A stretch of 64,000 bases of DNA from NCBI RefSeq assembly GCF_000196255.1, contig NC_006371.1, positions 186,001 to 250,000 of the forward strand. The letters run 5' to 3'. A program made the position numbers and the translations under genes. The DNA is from Photobacterium profundum SS9 (GTDB lineage Bacteria > Pseudomonadota > Gammaproteobacteria > Enterobacterales > Vibrionaceae). Under the pieces are notes generated by a model, which was not told where the DNA came from, ran no database searches, and saw nothing but the letters and a program-made list of their open reading frames with translations. The first letter of the stretch is position 1. Each line of letters starts with the position of its first letter. Positions 1 through 8,505 of this stretch are shown here, in pieces.

Positions 1-242
1 TTAATACCATGCCGAACTCGTATTGCACCAAGAATCTCAATACCTCGAACACAAAAAAATGTTGAGGTTGGGGGCCAACCGTCAGGTAATTCGTTACCTT
101 CTGAATAAGCTATCCTTTTCTTGAGATAAATCTGATAATTATCAAGGGCTGATTCATAACCATCGATTCCATCATCGACGCATTCATCAACATAGCTTTC
201 GAATGCTTTTAAATATCTGATATCTGCTAGGACTATTTCCAT
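1..242 (-). CDS. GNAT family N-acetyltransferase, N-terminal part (cut by window edge)
   Basis: About 80 codons read leftward from an ATG at 242; the rest lies outside the window. The visible protein starts MEIVLADIRYLKAFESY and contains WPPTSTFF followed by GAIRVRHG. This fits the first strands of a GNAT-fold acetyltransferase (acetyl-CoA-dependent N-acylation, cytoplasmic). The acetyl-CoA-binding motif A is not in view, so the substrate cannot be guessed. The gene is transcribed away from the intron-like fragment to its right. The family call is fairly likely; the function is unknown. Confidence 0.6.
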   Translation of the reverse strand, partial: MEIVLADIRYLKAFESYVDECVDDGIDGYESALDNYQIYLKKRIAYSEGNELPDGWPPTSTFFCVRGIEILGAIRVRHGI

Positions 243-329
243 ATTTACCTTAGTACATAACACATGCTAACAGTGCACATTCAAAAACTATTATACTTTA
301 ACCCCAAAATGCCGAATGTTATAAGCATA

Positions 330-665
330 GTGTTAACACATTTGTGTATGCTTAGCATGGCCATGAACTAATGAGGTGAAAGCCCTCTGTAGGAAAATTA
401 CCACTTAATATTCAACTGTTTGATATTAAATGTTAACTACTAGCGAATGGCAAGGGCTTTTCAGTGAGGGATGATCTAAAGGAAGTCGCTAGCAAAACTG
501 CGAACTGATGAACAAGAGCATCATATGAGGCGTAGGTCAGAGGCAAGTTGGCACAAGACAACGAAGCCAAGTGATTTAATGATCACCGTAAATGATGCCG
601 TTGTGTAGGGGCTGAGGGTTAGATACCCTTAGGCTACCTGATTAGGCCAATCACGGTTAATTAAG
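330..665 (+). mobile_element. Probable 5' fragment of a group II intron RNA
   Basis: This non-coding stretch is rich in short GAAA/GNRA-like loops and has the look of domain I of a bacterial group II intron: a GTGTATGC start near 343, then GAGGTGAAAGCCCTC, CTAAAGGAAG, AACTGATGAACAAGAG and GGGTTAGATACCC. I recall very similar strings upstream of LtrA-type reverse transcriptase genes in marine gammaproteobacteria. No reverse transcriptase reading frame and no domain V hairpin follow. The similarity stops at about 665, where the neighbouring minus-strand gene begins to read, so this would be a dead 5' remnant. The call rests on memory of the family, not an alignment. Confidence 0.5.
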
Positions 666-1184
666 CAATGAAGATATTTTTTTGTTTATACGATCACAAC
701 CAGAGCTTATCGCATTCTCTAGCTCAAGGACTCCGCCTTTGATACCTAACTCATTTTTTAGAACAGCTATAACCTTTGGTATCTGCCTCATATGCTCTGA
801 GTGCTTTTCGATTGCGAACAGAAAAACTTCAATCTGGTCGCTGTCAGGGTTTTGCTTTTTTAAACCAAGTTCAAAAAACGTTTCCGCTAAATCAGACAAG
901 TAAGCCAAAACTGCCTTTGATGTATCTGAATCTGCTGCTGTATACATTTGACCAAAAATATACTCATTTTCTGACAGAACTTTGTTTATTTCCGATTGTT
1001 CCGTATTGGAATCTGCCATTTTGATTATTAATTGAGTCTGCCTATTAAGAGCACCAGAGATACTAAGAAGAGTATCCTTTTTTAAGTCTTTCTTATGGTT
1101 TTTGTAATTCCAAATATTTGTTCCAATAAATGTTATTAGAGCAACAACAATTGCAGTTATCGAAATTATTTCAGATATGGTCAT
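657..1184 (-). CDS. Hypothetical protein with one N-terminal membrane helix
   Basis: The start is placed at the ATG at 1184, preceded by GGGAGAG at good spacing; an in-frame earlier start at 1214 has no comparable site. The 175-residue product begins MTISEIISITAIVVALITF, a single membrane-spanning helix. A basic stretch (NYKNHKKDLKKD) follows, then a mostly helical soluble part, so it is probably anchored in the inner membrane with a cytoplasmic body. I do not recognise the family. Its stop codon lies in the last bases of the intron-like fragment, so the natural C-terminus may have been replaced. Confidence 0.55.
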   Translation of the reverse strand: MTISEIISITAIVVALITFIGTNIWNYKNHKKDLKKDTLLSISGALNRQTQLIIKMADSNTEQSEINKVLSENEYIFGQMYTAADSDTSKAVLAYLSDLAETFFELGLKKQNPDSDQIEVFLFAIEKHSEHMRQIPKVIAVLKNELGIKGGVLELENAISSGCDRINKKISSLLN

Positions 1185-1915
1185 AACTCTCCCTTGGCTT
1201 AACATTGAATTCAACGATCTGAGATCACCTCACTATGCTACCAGACTCTTACGGGTAGAGGTTACTGATGCAGTTTTAAATCAGCATGGAAGCCCCAATG
1301 CTTCGTTTACTGCACACTTGGTTGCTTTGCGTTTTAAGCCACAGTTCTTTCAACAAATGGCTTCTATACTAATGGGTAATCCGACTGAAGGATTATTAGT
1401 GGTAATCCTAACTCATGAGGAAACGCAATATGAGAGCACTCTCTTTACCTCAGGCGAGAAAGCTTGCGCTGCTTTCACAATGTATTTCAACAGAGTCGTT
1501 AAAAGGTAGTGCGTATTCAGAAACCTTAAACGTTTTTGAACGCTTAGGTTATGTGCAGATAGATACCATATCAGTCGTTCAACGCGCACATCACCATACA
1601 CTTTGGAGTCGAAGCCCCAAGTATCAAGTTGCTCACCTTGATCTGCTCGTTGCAGACAAAAAAGTATTTGAGTATTGGTCGCATGCTGCCTCTTACCTGC
1701 CAATGAGGGACTATCGATTCAGCCTACCTCGCAAGGCGGCGTTTAAATCGGGCGAACAAAGCCATTGGTATAAGAAAGATCACAAACTGATGGCTGATGT
1801 TCTTAAGCGAATAGAGAGTGAAGGCCCATTAATGGCGAAAGACTTTGTCTCTAAAAGTCATAAAACGAATGGGTGGGGCAGTAAACCAACTAAACAAGCC
1901 TTAGAAACTTTATTC

Positions 1916-2511
1916 GTCACCTAAAAGGTTAAAACCACCGACTTTAGTCGGTCAGCTTCAGCTATGATATTTTACGGTCATCGATGATGTTGGAGCATGA
2001 TTATGGATTATAGATATGGAAGTCATACAGTCTTCAAAATTCAGTACCATTTCGTTTTTGTAACGAAGTATCGTTATCAAGTTTTGACTGGTGATGTTGG
2101 CTTGAAAGCTCGAGAGCTAATCAGGCAAACATGTCATGCTTTTGAGATTGATATTTTGAAGGGGGTAATCAGTAAAGATCATGTTCACTTGTTAGTTTCT
2201 GCACCACCCAATATGGCACCTAGCGAAATAATGCGAAGGATTAAAGGCCGTACATCGGCTAAGTTGTTCGAGAGTTATCCTGATTTAAAGAAGAAATACT
2301 GGGGACGTCATTTTTGGGCTAGAGGCTACTTTTGTGTGACATCTGGTGACCTAACGGAAGAAATGATAAAGGAATACCTTGATCATCACTTTGAGCCCAA
2401 GGCTGAAGATAACTTCAGGACAGAAGGCTAACGAAAACGGGTCTTTGACCCGTATCCGGACTTTCAGTCCTTAATACTAACCCACCTACTTTAGTAGGTG
2501 GTTGTTTAGTC
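1916..2511 (+). mobile_element. IS200/IS605-family element (tnpA only)
   Basis: A 596-bp element with no target duplication and no terminal inverted repeats. It has subterminal hairpins instead: ACCGACTTTAGTCGGT at 1937-1952 and CCACCTACTTTAGTAGGTGG at 2482-2501. These are the structures that HUH single-strand transposases recognise. Its borders are set by the host gene: removing 1916-2511 (or 1915-2510, which gives the same sequence) restores an uninterrupted YcaQ-like frame. Two further hairpins after tnpA, ACGGGTCTTTGACCCGT near 2437 and GGACTTTCAGTCC near 2458, may act as terminator or right-end structure. No tnpB/IscB-type gene is present. Confidence 0.85.
2003..2431 (+). CDS. tnpA: IS200/IS605 transposase TnpA (Y1 HUH)
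   Basis: A 142-residue single-strand transposase. The metal-binding HUH motif is H60-V-H62 (KDHVHLLVSAPP) and the likely nucleophile is Y125 in EEMIKEYLDHHF, the usual arrangement of Y1 transposases. The length and conserved core (RRIKGRTSAKLF, HFWARGYF) fit an intact enzyme. The start at 2003 is chosen because GGAG lies seven bases upstream; the ATG at 1997 overlaps that site. It would cut and rejoin the element as single-stranded DNA at the hairpin ends, so this copy may still be mobile. Confidence 0.9.
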   Translation: MDYRYGSHTVFKIQYHFVFVTKYRYQVLTGDVGLKARELIRQTCHAFEIDILKGVISKDHVHLLVSAPPNMAPSEIMRRIKGRTSAKLFESYPDLKKKYWGRHFWARGYFCVTSGDLTEEMIKEYLDHHFEPKAEDNFRTEG

Positions 2512-3363
2512 ATGCAGGGGGACCTCATGATCGCTGAGCGTAAAAATTTTCATAAGGTCTATGACTTAACGCAGCGAGTAGTACCAAATGATGTCGATAC
2601 CTCAATACCGACAGAGCAAGAGCATGGGCAATTTTTAGTATTGAGTTACTTAAGAGCTCACGGCTTCGGAAACCTAGCTGAAATTACCTATCTACTTAAA
2701 AATATTAAAACGCTGGCTAGCCAAGCGTTGAATATGTTGCTTGAAAGTGGCGATATCAAAAGAGTAATCATTAATGAGTCTGTTTATTTTGCTTGCTGTG
2801 ATGCCTTGTTTCTACTCGACAAGCGACTAAATAAAAAACAAGTTCACATTCTTTCTCCATTCGATAACTTGCTTATCCAGCGAAAGCGAACACAATCTAT
2901 TTTTAACTTTAAATATCTTCTTGAATGCTATGTTCCTGCCGCCAAACGTCAGTTTGGTTATTTTTGTTTACCGGTTTTGTGGAATGGGAAGCTAGTTGCG
3001 AGGGCGGATTGTAAGGTCGATAAACAAACCAACACACTCAATGTGATTCACTTATTCATTGAACCTTCAGTGAATGAAAAAGAAACATTTTTTACCGCTT
3101 TAGAGGAAAAGCTTCAAGCGTTTGCTCAGTTTAACCAATGTAATCATTATGCGATTCAGAAAGTATCTTCCCGTACTGTTTAAAGTCATTTACCCATACT
3201 TTCCCAAATACCTCCTCAACGTGTAAGTACTTCTCGGCTGACACAATTTTGCCCCTTTCTAAGTTAGAGCATTAGCTCATCACACTTCACTGCTTGCCAT
3301 TTGGCCTACTTTTTCTCACCTGTGTAATGTCTACAAAATACAGACTTTACAAGTTATAGTCTC

Positions 3364-4274
3364 TTACAGGTGTTCCAACTCAATATCAAGAAAAGCTGCC
3401 ACTTGGGACATTAGGTTAGCACCGACTTCTTCATCAAAAGTACGAAGATCTGGCTGAACCAGTCCAGCCTCTCCTTTCATTTCCTTAAAACCTGTCGGCC
3501 CGTAAAATTCACCCATGCACCCGATTGTCGAGGCCATATAAAGCGGCTTCGCAGCTTGTTCAGGCGTTGCAGCGAGTACTTTACCAAATACCCAGATTGC
3601 CACACGCTGTATTAAGGTTGGGTTTCCCTTATGTTGAATACCAGTAATAGAAACTCCTGGATGCGCAGCCAAGACGTTAATGTCTAATCCTTCACTTTCA
3701 AACTGTCGTCCCATCGCGTGGCTTAGTGCCAGCCCAGCCCAGCCCATTTGCTGCGTGAGTAAGCTATCATGTTGCCTTGCTCCTCAAAACGCTCCTTAAT
3801 TTGAATGTCACGAAGATCTATCTTTGCGCCATGGTGCTCTGAAGAGGACATGGTGATCACTCGGGAGCCTTGAGTTTCTTTTAATAAAGGCAGTAGCTGT
3901 ATCGTTAAGGCATATGGGCCAACAACATGGACTGCAAGATTCAATTCGATCCCATCAGTAGATTCACGACGCTCATTATCAAAAAAATAGACACCAGCGT
4001 TGTGCGCTAATACATCAATACGAGAATATTTTTCTTTAACCTGCTTTGAAAACGCCTTGATGGATGAAAGGCTACTCATATCAACTTTAAGAATATCGAT
4101 AGCTGCGTCAGGATGAGATTGAAGCAATTCATCACGAACCAAACTACCTGCCACTTCATTGCGCACAGCCATTACAACTCGAAATCCATCGTCGAGCATC
4201 ATACGAGTGTAGTTTTTTCCAATCCCACCGTTAGCGCCAGTGACTATCGCAATTTGCTGTTGTTTAGTATTCAT
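3364..4274 (-). pseudogene. Short-chain dehydrogenase/reductase, frameshifted at a 5-bp tandem repeat
   Basis: Reading leftward from 4274, the protein has the NAD(P)-binding TGANGGIGKN motif, the NAG motif (AHNAGVYFF), the Ser of the active site (ITMSSSEHH) and YSRSK with the catalytic Tyr and Lys. It then runs into a stop. The frame continues as LALSHAMGRQFE...HPGVSITGI. The shift lies in three tandem copies of GGGCT on the coding strand (3731-3745 on plus). With two copies the protein reads SKWAGLALSHAMGRQ without a break, about 300 residues in all. Divergent LysR gene next door suggests it was that regulator's target. It could be a pseudogene, a slippage-controlled gene or a sequencing error. 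Confidence 0.8.
3731..3745. repeat. Pentanucleotide tandem repeat (AGCCC)x3 inside the SDR gene
   Basis: Three perfect copies of AGCCC (GGGCT on the coding strand), with partial copies at both edges. Removing one unit restores the SDR reading frame across the catalytic YxxxK region. Confidence 0.85.
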
Positions 4275-4372
4275 AAGTAGATTCTCCTAATAAGGTCGCA
4301 TCATTTAATCATTCCATTCTGTTGGCATAAATAGTACCTTAAGCATACCATCTATTCCTGTAAGGAATGATA

Positions 4373-5260
4373 ATGAATAAAATCGATTGTATGAGAGCGT
4401 ACATCCGTGTAACGCACCTTGGGAGTTTCACCGCTGTTGCAGACGAACTGAATGTAACACAGGGTTCAATCAGTAAAAAAATTGCTTGGTTAGAGCGAGA
4501 TGTCGGCTTTTCACTGCTCTATAGAAGCAGTCGCAGGGTTGAGTTGACTGCGCAGGGCAGTAGCTACCTTACGTATTGCGAGCAAATGATAGAAGAAATG
4601 GAGTTGACTGAGGCGGCATTAAAAGGCGAACTTGATGAGGTGGTTGGGGAGCTGACTTTATCAGTGCCTAGTGCCATGGCTACTCGCTTATTAGCTAAGC
4701 CTATTGGCATGTTTATGACTCAGAACCCGAAGCTAGTTATCAATGTATCGGTCAATGATCGAGTGGTCAACCTTATCGAAAGCGGTATCGATATTGCCAT
4801 TCGAGCCTCAGAATTAGCAGATTCTGCTTATAAAGCACGCTTCTTATTTCACAATCAAGCAGTCTATTTTGCGTCTCCTGATTATCTTAAGCAACACGCC
4901 CGCCCTGTCACTGCAAGCGATCTAGAACAGCATGAGTGCCTTACCTATTCTCTCGCTTCACCTTCAGATATCTGGCTCGTTAAGCAAAAAGATTCGTTAG
5001 TGCAAAAGGTAAAAGTGAATGAGGTATTTAAGAGCGATAGCGCTGAGATGCTGCTAGCAATGGCGTTATCAGGTCACGGGGTGGGCGTCCTCCCAAGCTG
5101 GATGGTTGAACAATGTCTAGATAATAACCAACTGGTGCAGTTACTTGAGGATTACACGGCAACAAGTCTACCAATGTATGCAGTATATAAGTCGGGTGAG
5201 TATCAGCCCTATCGTATACGTGCATTTATTGACTTCTTAGTGGAGTTTTTTCAGTCGTAG
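4373..5260 (+). CDS. LysR-family transcriptional regulator
   Basis: A 295-residue LysR-type regulator. Residues 1-60 form the winged helix-turn-helix (FTAVADELNVTQGSISKKIAWLERDVGFSLLYR), followed by a linker helix and the two-lobed effector-binding domain. The start at 4373 has AAGGA six bases upstream; the in-frame ATG at 4367 overlaps that site. It is divergent from the broken SDR gene, with about 100 bp between the starts, the classic layout for a LysR protein that controls both itself and its neighbour. The ligand is unknown. It resembles the AaeR/PtrR-like group that governs oxidoreductases, though this is only a family-level impression. Confidence 0.9.
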   Translation: MNKIDCMRAYIRVTHLGSFTAVADELNVTQGSISKKIAWLERDVGFSLLYRSSRRVELTAQGSSYLTYCEQMIEEMELTEAALKGELDEVVGELTLSVPSAMATRLLAKPIGMFMTQNPKLVINVSVNDRVVNLIESGIDIAIRASELADSAYKARFLFHNQAVYFASPDYLKQHARPVTASDLEQHECLTYSLASPSDIWLVKQKDSLVQKVKVNEVFKSDSAEMLLAMALSGHGVGVLPSWMVEQCLDNNQLVQLLEDYTATSLPMYAVYKSGEYQPYRIRAFIDFLVEFFQS

Positions 5261-5796
5261 AATGCCAATATCACAAACAATTCAAAGCCGTTTGTTAAGT
5301 GATTTCGATACTTGAGCCAATCCGTCGAATCCTAAATTAGCAAAACCTATAACTCACTTCTGTCCAAAAATGAGCTAGTAGCTCCTCGATCCGCTTGTGA
5401 TCGACAGACGTCAAGTTCTGGGATATTTACATGCTGGTCTTGAAATTTTTTTGGCGGGTTAGTCAGCGACAGATGTTTGAAGTATTTGGTGGTGATGTTT
5501 TCATTTTTGCGACGACGATGTCAAATTTGATGAGTGCGCCGATAGCGGGCTTTTTCTTCTCATTCTAGCTTAGCTATAGTCAACTAAATACAACAACAGC
5601 CCTACCATTATAGCGGGGCTGTCGTATTCGCTTTGTTGCAAGATATTGCGTTGTCATCAATTTATCCGAAACGGTTTATTGTGATTACTTGATGAAATTA
5701 GCGTTTTTATCATCAGAGATGATCGATGAATGCTTAAAGATGTATGTAAGGAGTACAACTGACAGGTATTGCAGCATTAAGTTAGGCTTTTATTCA
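5261..5796. other. Gene-poor stretch with one hairpin
   Basis: No convincing gene on either strand. The only clear structure is an ACAGCCC/GGGCTGT hairpin at 5596-5622, which could end transcription of the LysR gene, although a good T-run does not follow directly. Several stop-laden stretches between 5340 and 5570 may be decayed coding DNA, but I cannot identify a source. Confidence 0.4.
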
Positions 5797-5979
5797 TTAA
5801 AGCAGTGACCATATTATGGCTAACATTAAACATCCCATAATTGATAATATCGGTATTAGTAGACACTGCCATGATTGCCATTTTTTGTTATATATCGCTT
5901 TGTTTGTATCGGCAAGAAGCTTTAATACTTTCTGCCTGTCCTTATCTTCTTTTAACGTTGGTTTATTTACATTCTTCAT
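5797..5979 (-). CDS. Small protein with C-terminal membrane helix
   Basis: Sixty residues: a charged N-terminal half (KPTLKEDKDRQKVLKLLADTNKAIYNKK) followed by one hydrophobic helix (LLIPILSIMGCLMLAIIW). The start at 5979 lies 15 bp after the stop of the 100-residue gene upstream, and AAGGGG sits about 11 bases before it, so the two are probably co-transcribed. It would be tail-anchored in the inner membrane with the charged part in the cytoplasm. Family unknown. A reading frame on the opposite strand covers the same DNA but has a less protein-like composition. Confidence 0.45.
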   Translation of the reverse strand: MKNVNKPTLKEDKDRQKVLKLLADTNKAIYNKKWQSWQCLLIPILSIMGCLMLAIIWSLL

Positions 5980-5994
5980 CGTGCATATGGCCCC

Positions 5995-6297
5995 TTAAGA
6001 TAGCTCTAGGCAGACAACTCTTAGGTTTAATGTGTTTCGAATCGTCCCGAAGTCACCGCGAGTAATATCAAATGATATTTTTCCATCGGTGTCTTTAATT
6101 GCGAATGCTTTGGCGCGAGTTTCTATATCAATGACCTCGGAAAGATAGACGTTAGCTTGATTTGACGTAAATGATACACGCTCTGATTCAGCCATGAAGA
6201 AGCCGTCATCTGTATAGCTAATTTTTAATCCGTACTTAAGTTCGTCAATTTCTTTAATCGCGTGGGGGTGAGTTTTTTTTACTTGGCCTAACATCAT
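5995..6297 (-). CDS. Hypothetical 100-residue protein
   Basis: A soluble, mixed-composition protein without signal peptide or membrane helix (MMLGQVKKTHPHAIKEIDELKYG...). The first two codons are both ATG (6297 and 6294) and the ribosome site is weak, so the exact start is open. It precedes the 60-residue membrane protein in the same direction and follows the UspA-like gene, so these may form one short operon. I do not recognise the family. Confidence 0.4.
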   Translation of the reverse strand: MMLGQVKKTHPHAIKEIDELKYGLKISYTDDGFFMAESERVSFTSNQANVYLSEVIDIETRAKAFAIKDTDGKISFDITRGDFGTIRNTLNLRVVCLELS

Positions 6298-6368
6298 TTT
6301 CTAATCTCAATTAACTCGGAGGTGAGGGACTGCCAATTAAAGGACAGAAAGAGGCAGCAACTCGTGGA

Positions 6369-6794
6369 TTAAGGTTTTAGTAATAGCAAGTCACAAGGCA
6401 TTGTTTTTACTAATGGTTCAGTTGGGGATAATAAAATTTGATTAAGCATGTCTGATTTGTGATGACCCATAACTAATAGATCAACGCCGTTTTCAATCAC
6501 ACCACGATAAATCTCATCTTCGATTGTGCCAGAGTAGAGTAGGTGCTTATGAATTGGGGTACTTAAGTTATCAAGTAGCTTCCTCATCATGGCAACTGAG
6601 TTGTGGTGTTCTGCTGCTTCATGTTCACTTAAGTTAACGCTTAGAATGCCGTCATAAAAGCTAGCAATATCCCTATCCACATGAATTATGCTTAACTTCG
6701 CGCCATTCGTTACTGCCATTTCTTCTGCTTTGTATACTAAAGAACTAGCGTTCATATCTAATCCAACGGCTAACATTACGTGTTTATAGTGCAT
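6369..6794 (-). CDS. Universal stress protein, UspA-like
   Basis: A 141-residue single Usp domain: an N-terminal MHYKHVMLAVGLD strand and loop, IIHVDRD, then VDLLVMGHHKSDML and the closing strand CDLLLLKP. The classical ATP-binding pattern (GxxG then nine residues then GS/T) is not present after GHH, which points to the UspA type rather than the ATP-binding MJ0577 type. These cytoplasmic dimers are usually induced in growth arrest and stress. A tiny membrane-protein frame lies just upstream in the same direction. Confidence 0.85.
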   Translation of the reverse strand: MHYKHVMLAVGLDMNASSLVYKAEEMAVTNGAKLSIIHVDRDIASFYDGILSVNLSEHEAAEHHNSVAMMRKLLDNLSTPIHKHLLYSGTIEDEIYRGVIENGVDLLVMGHHKSDMLNQILLSPTEPLVKTMPCDLLLLKP

Positions 6795-6809
6795 GCTTAT
6801 TATTCCTAG

Positions 6810-6902
6810 TTAGTTAAAGATACTGTGAACGCCAATGGAAGTGCCGAAGCCACCAAAGATAAGCCAAGCAACAAACGTTATAAGTAACCTGCTTAAATAC
6901 AT
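6810..6902 (-). CDS. Possible 30-residue single-helix membrane peptide
   Basis: An ATG at 6902 opens a 30-codon frame, MYLSRLLITFVAWLIFGGFG followed by TSIGVHSIFN, ending 16 bp before the UspA-like gene. One membrane helix, a basic start and a clean stop make it look like a real small membrane protein. The ribosome site (AAAGG, about ten bases upstream) is only fair. If real it is co-transcribed with the stress protein. No family recognised. Confidence 0.4.
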   Translation of the reverse strand: MYLSRLLITFVAWLIFGGFGTSIGVHSIFN

Positions 6903-7068
6903 CGTGGAAATGCCTTTAGCTCAGAACAGAATGGATACTAAGGCACTTTGATGTTTAAGAAAAACTTATAATATTTAAATAGTGGTTAAGTATTATTTAA
7001 CAGCCTAGTTATTTGTTAACTTTACGGTGTCTATTGATAAGTGGTTATTGAACTAAATAGGGGCAGAT

Positions 7069-7131
7069 ATGTTTTACAAAATGAGTGATGACTTGTTTGA
7101 TTGCGAGAAGGAAATTTATGGTGGGTATTAA
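7069..7131 (+). CDS. Possible 20-residue peptide
   Basis: The frame MFYKMSDDLFDCEKEIYGGY is preceded by AGGGGCAG at suitable spacing and followed about 30 bp later by a strong terminator-like hairpin at 7162-7196. The DNA upstream is AT-rich and promoter-like. The short length makes the coding call weak; the transcript could equally be a small RNA. Confidence 0.25.
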   Translation: MFYKMSDDLFDCEKEIYGGY

Positions 7132-7161
7132 TGTTCCCATATGTAGGATACCGAATCGTTC

Positions 7162-7196
7162 AAATGCTCTGATATATAGCGATATCAGAGCATTTT
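7162..7196 (+). terminator. Rho-independent terminator, possibly bidirectional
   Basis: A 13-bp stem (AATGCTCTGATAT paired with ATATCAGAGCATT) with a six-base loop, then a T-rich run on the plus strand. It lies 16 bp beyond the stop of the EamA transporter gene on the minus strand and could end that transcript too, although the T-run is poorer on that side. Confidence 0.8.
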
Positions 7197-7211
7197 TATC
7201 AAAACGTTAGC

Positions 7212-8126
7212 TTATTGAGAGCTCGTGACTAGTTTACGGGCTGCTTTAAATTTACTTAGCGGTACTTTAGTCAGTAAGATCCCGCTTAACAAAGGCAACA
7301 ACATTAAGATCGATTGCTCTGAAATAGCCGCACCTGATGTAGCGGCAGAAAGTGCCAAAGCAACCAATGGAAAAATAAGGAAACAGATTGATGCCGTAAA
7401 GGGGGTCGAAATCTGCCCAAGTTTAAAGTACGCCACAATACCGCCCACACTAGCGAAGGTGCCTAAATATCCTACTGCCATTAGTGATGATGAAGAGAAA
7501 GCCTGTACGTTAATATTTTCAAATGCCAATGAGGTGATAAACAACAAGATAGCCGCCACGAAGCTGGGTAATGCATTGTAGGTAATGACTTGAATATCTT
7601 TACAGTGCTTTTGCACCATCACATACATTACAGCATGAATGGCAACAGCCAGCCCTAATGCCCCAGAGCCAATCAGTAAATTATCACCTCCGATCCCTAA
7701 CTCGTTCGATAGAATAATGAAGAGGCTGATCACCGCAATAAAAAGTCCGATAAATTGATGAATGGCAAGACGCAAACCTAAAAATAGGGTGGATGTGATC
7801 ATCACAGCAATGGGCATGTTAGCGAAAATAATCGAGGCTAATCCTGACGAAATGTACATTTCACCCGCAATCATTAAGGTGAAAGGAATCGCGAAATAGA
7901 ACACAGCCACAATGGCGATCCATTTGTTTTTACCTTTCGGAAAAAGCAGTGGTTGATTAAAGATCTTCGACAGCAAAACTAAAATGGGTGACGCAATTAG
8001 AAAACGTAAACCCGTTGCAAAAATGGGCGGAATGGTATCGACAGCGACTTCCATAGCTAACCACGTGGTTCCCCAAATAAAGCATACAGAGCAAAATAAT
8101 AGCAGTGGAAGGTGTTTCTTATTCAT
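7212..8126 (-). CDS. EamA/DMT-family transporter
   Basis: A 304-residue integral membrane protein with about ten hydrophobic helices. It begins LPLLLFCSVCFIWGTTWLAM and has PPIFATGLRFLIASP; both are typical of the first EamA repeat (drug/metabolite transporter superfamily). These are inner-membrane carriers for amino acids, metabolites or purines, and the substrate cannot be read from sequence. The gene stands alone, with the terminator 16 bp beyond its stop. Confidence 0.85.
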   Translation of the reverse strand: MNKKHLPLLLFCSVCFIWGTTWLAMEVAVDTIPPIFATGLRFLIASPILVLLSKIFNQPLLFPKGKNKWIAIVAVFYFAIPFTLMIAGEMYISSGLASIIFANMPIAVMITSTLFLGLRLAIHQFIGLFIAVISLFIILSNELGIGGDNLLIGSGALGLAVAIHAVMYVMVQKHCKDIQVITYNALPSFVAAILLFITSLAFENINVQAFSSSSLMAVGYLGTFASVGGIVAYFKLGQISTPFTASICFLIFPLVALALSAATSGAAISEQSILMLLPLLSGILLTKVPLSKFKAARKLVTSSQ

Positions 8127-8505
8127 GATTAATATCCGTTCTTATTTCTGGCTATGCTGACATATAGCCTTGTTTTTATAGTGGTTTAGTACTGTCGTTT
8201 ACAACAAACAATATGGGTAATATACGTGCTTCATTGGGGGATAACTTACTAAGATGCAGGTTTATAAGAGTGTATTTAGAAAAATATTCTACCTTTAAGT
8301 AAAATATAGAAATATTTTCTACATTTATGAGAAATAGATAATATTATGCGCACATGGCGTATTTTTAAAGTGAGTTTATTTCCTTCTGGTCATACAGATA
8401 GTTCTTTATTTGGCGCTGTTTTCTTGCAATCTCGTTATGGTTCGGCATGAGGTATATAGTTATTACTGATAACAAAAAGGCTTCTGCATAACAGTGAGGT
8501 TAAAT
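8127..8505. other. AT-rich intergenic region
   Basis: The region separates the divergent EamA and acetyltransferase genes. It contains runs of AAAATATTCTAC-like sequence near 8280-8330. A 34-codon frame from 8346 (MRTWRIFKVSLFPSGHTDSS) has no ribosome site and I do not call it. I see no defined operator. Confidence 0.4.

Larger units (their letters stand above)
1430..3183 (+). pseudogene. YcaQ-like winged-helix DNA-binding protein, split by IS200/IS605
   Basis: Two pieces, 1430-1915 and 2512-3183, form one protein of about 385 residues if 1916-2511 is removed, and the frame is kept exactly. The first part (MRALSLPQARKLALLSQ) and second part (MIAERKNFHKVYDLTQRVVP, later ILSPFDNLLIQRKR) fit the YcaQ/HTH_42 (DUF1006) family, whose E. 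coli member is linked to DNA interstrand crosslink repair. The start at 1430 has GAGGAAA upstream and matches the family N-terminus; an in-frame ATG lies at 1415. As it stands the upstream piece stops two codons into the element, and the downstream piece could only be made from a new start at 2512 or 2527. A functional loss is likely but reversible by precise excision. Confidence 0.8.

Noticed and set aside
1177..1509. 110-codon frame on the plus strand
   Set aside because: It overlaps the well-supported YcaQ-like start in another frame, has no ribosome site at its own start and no family features.
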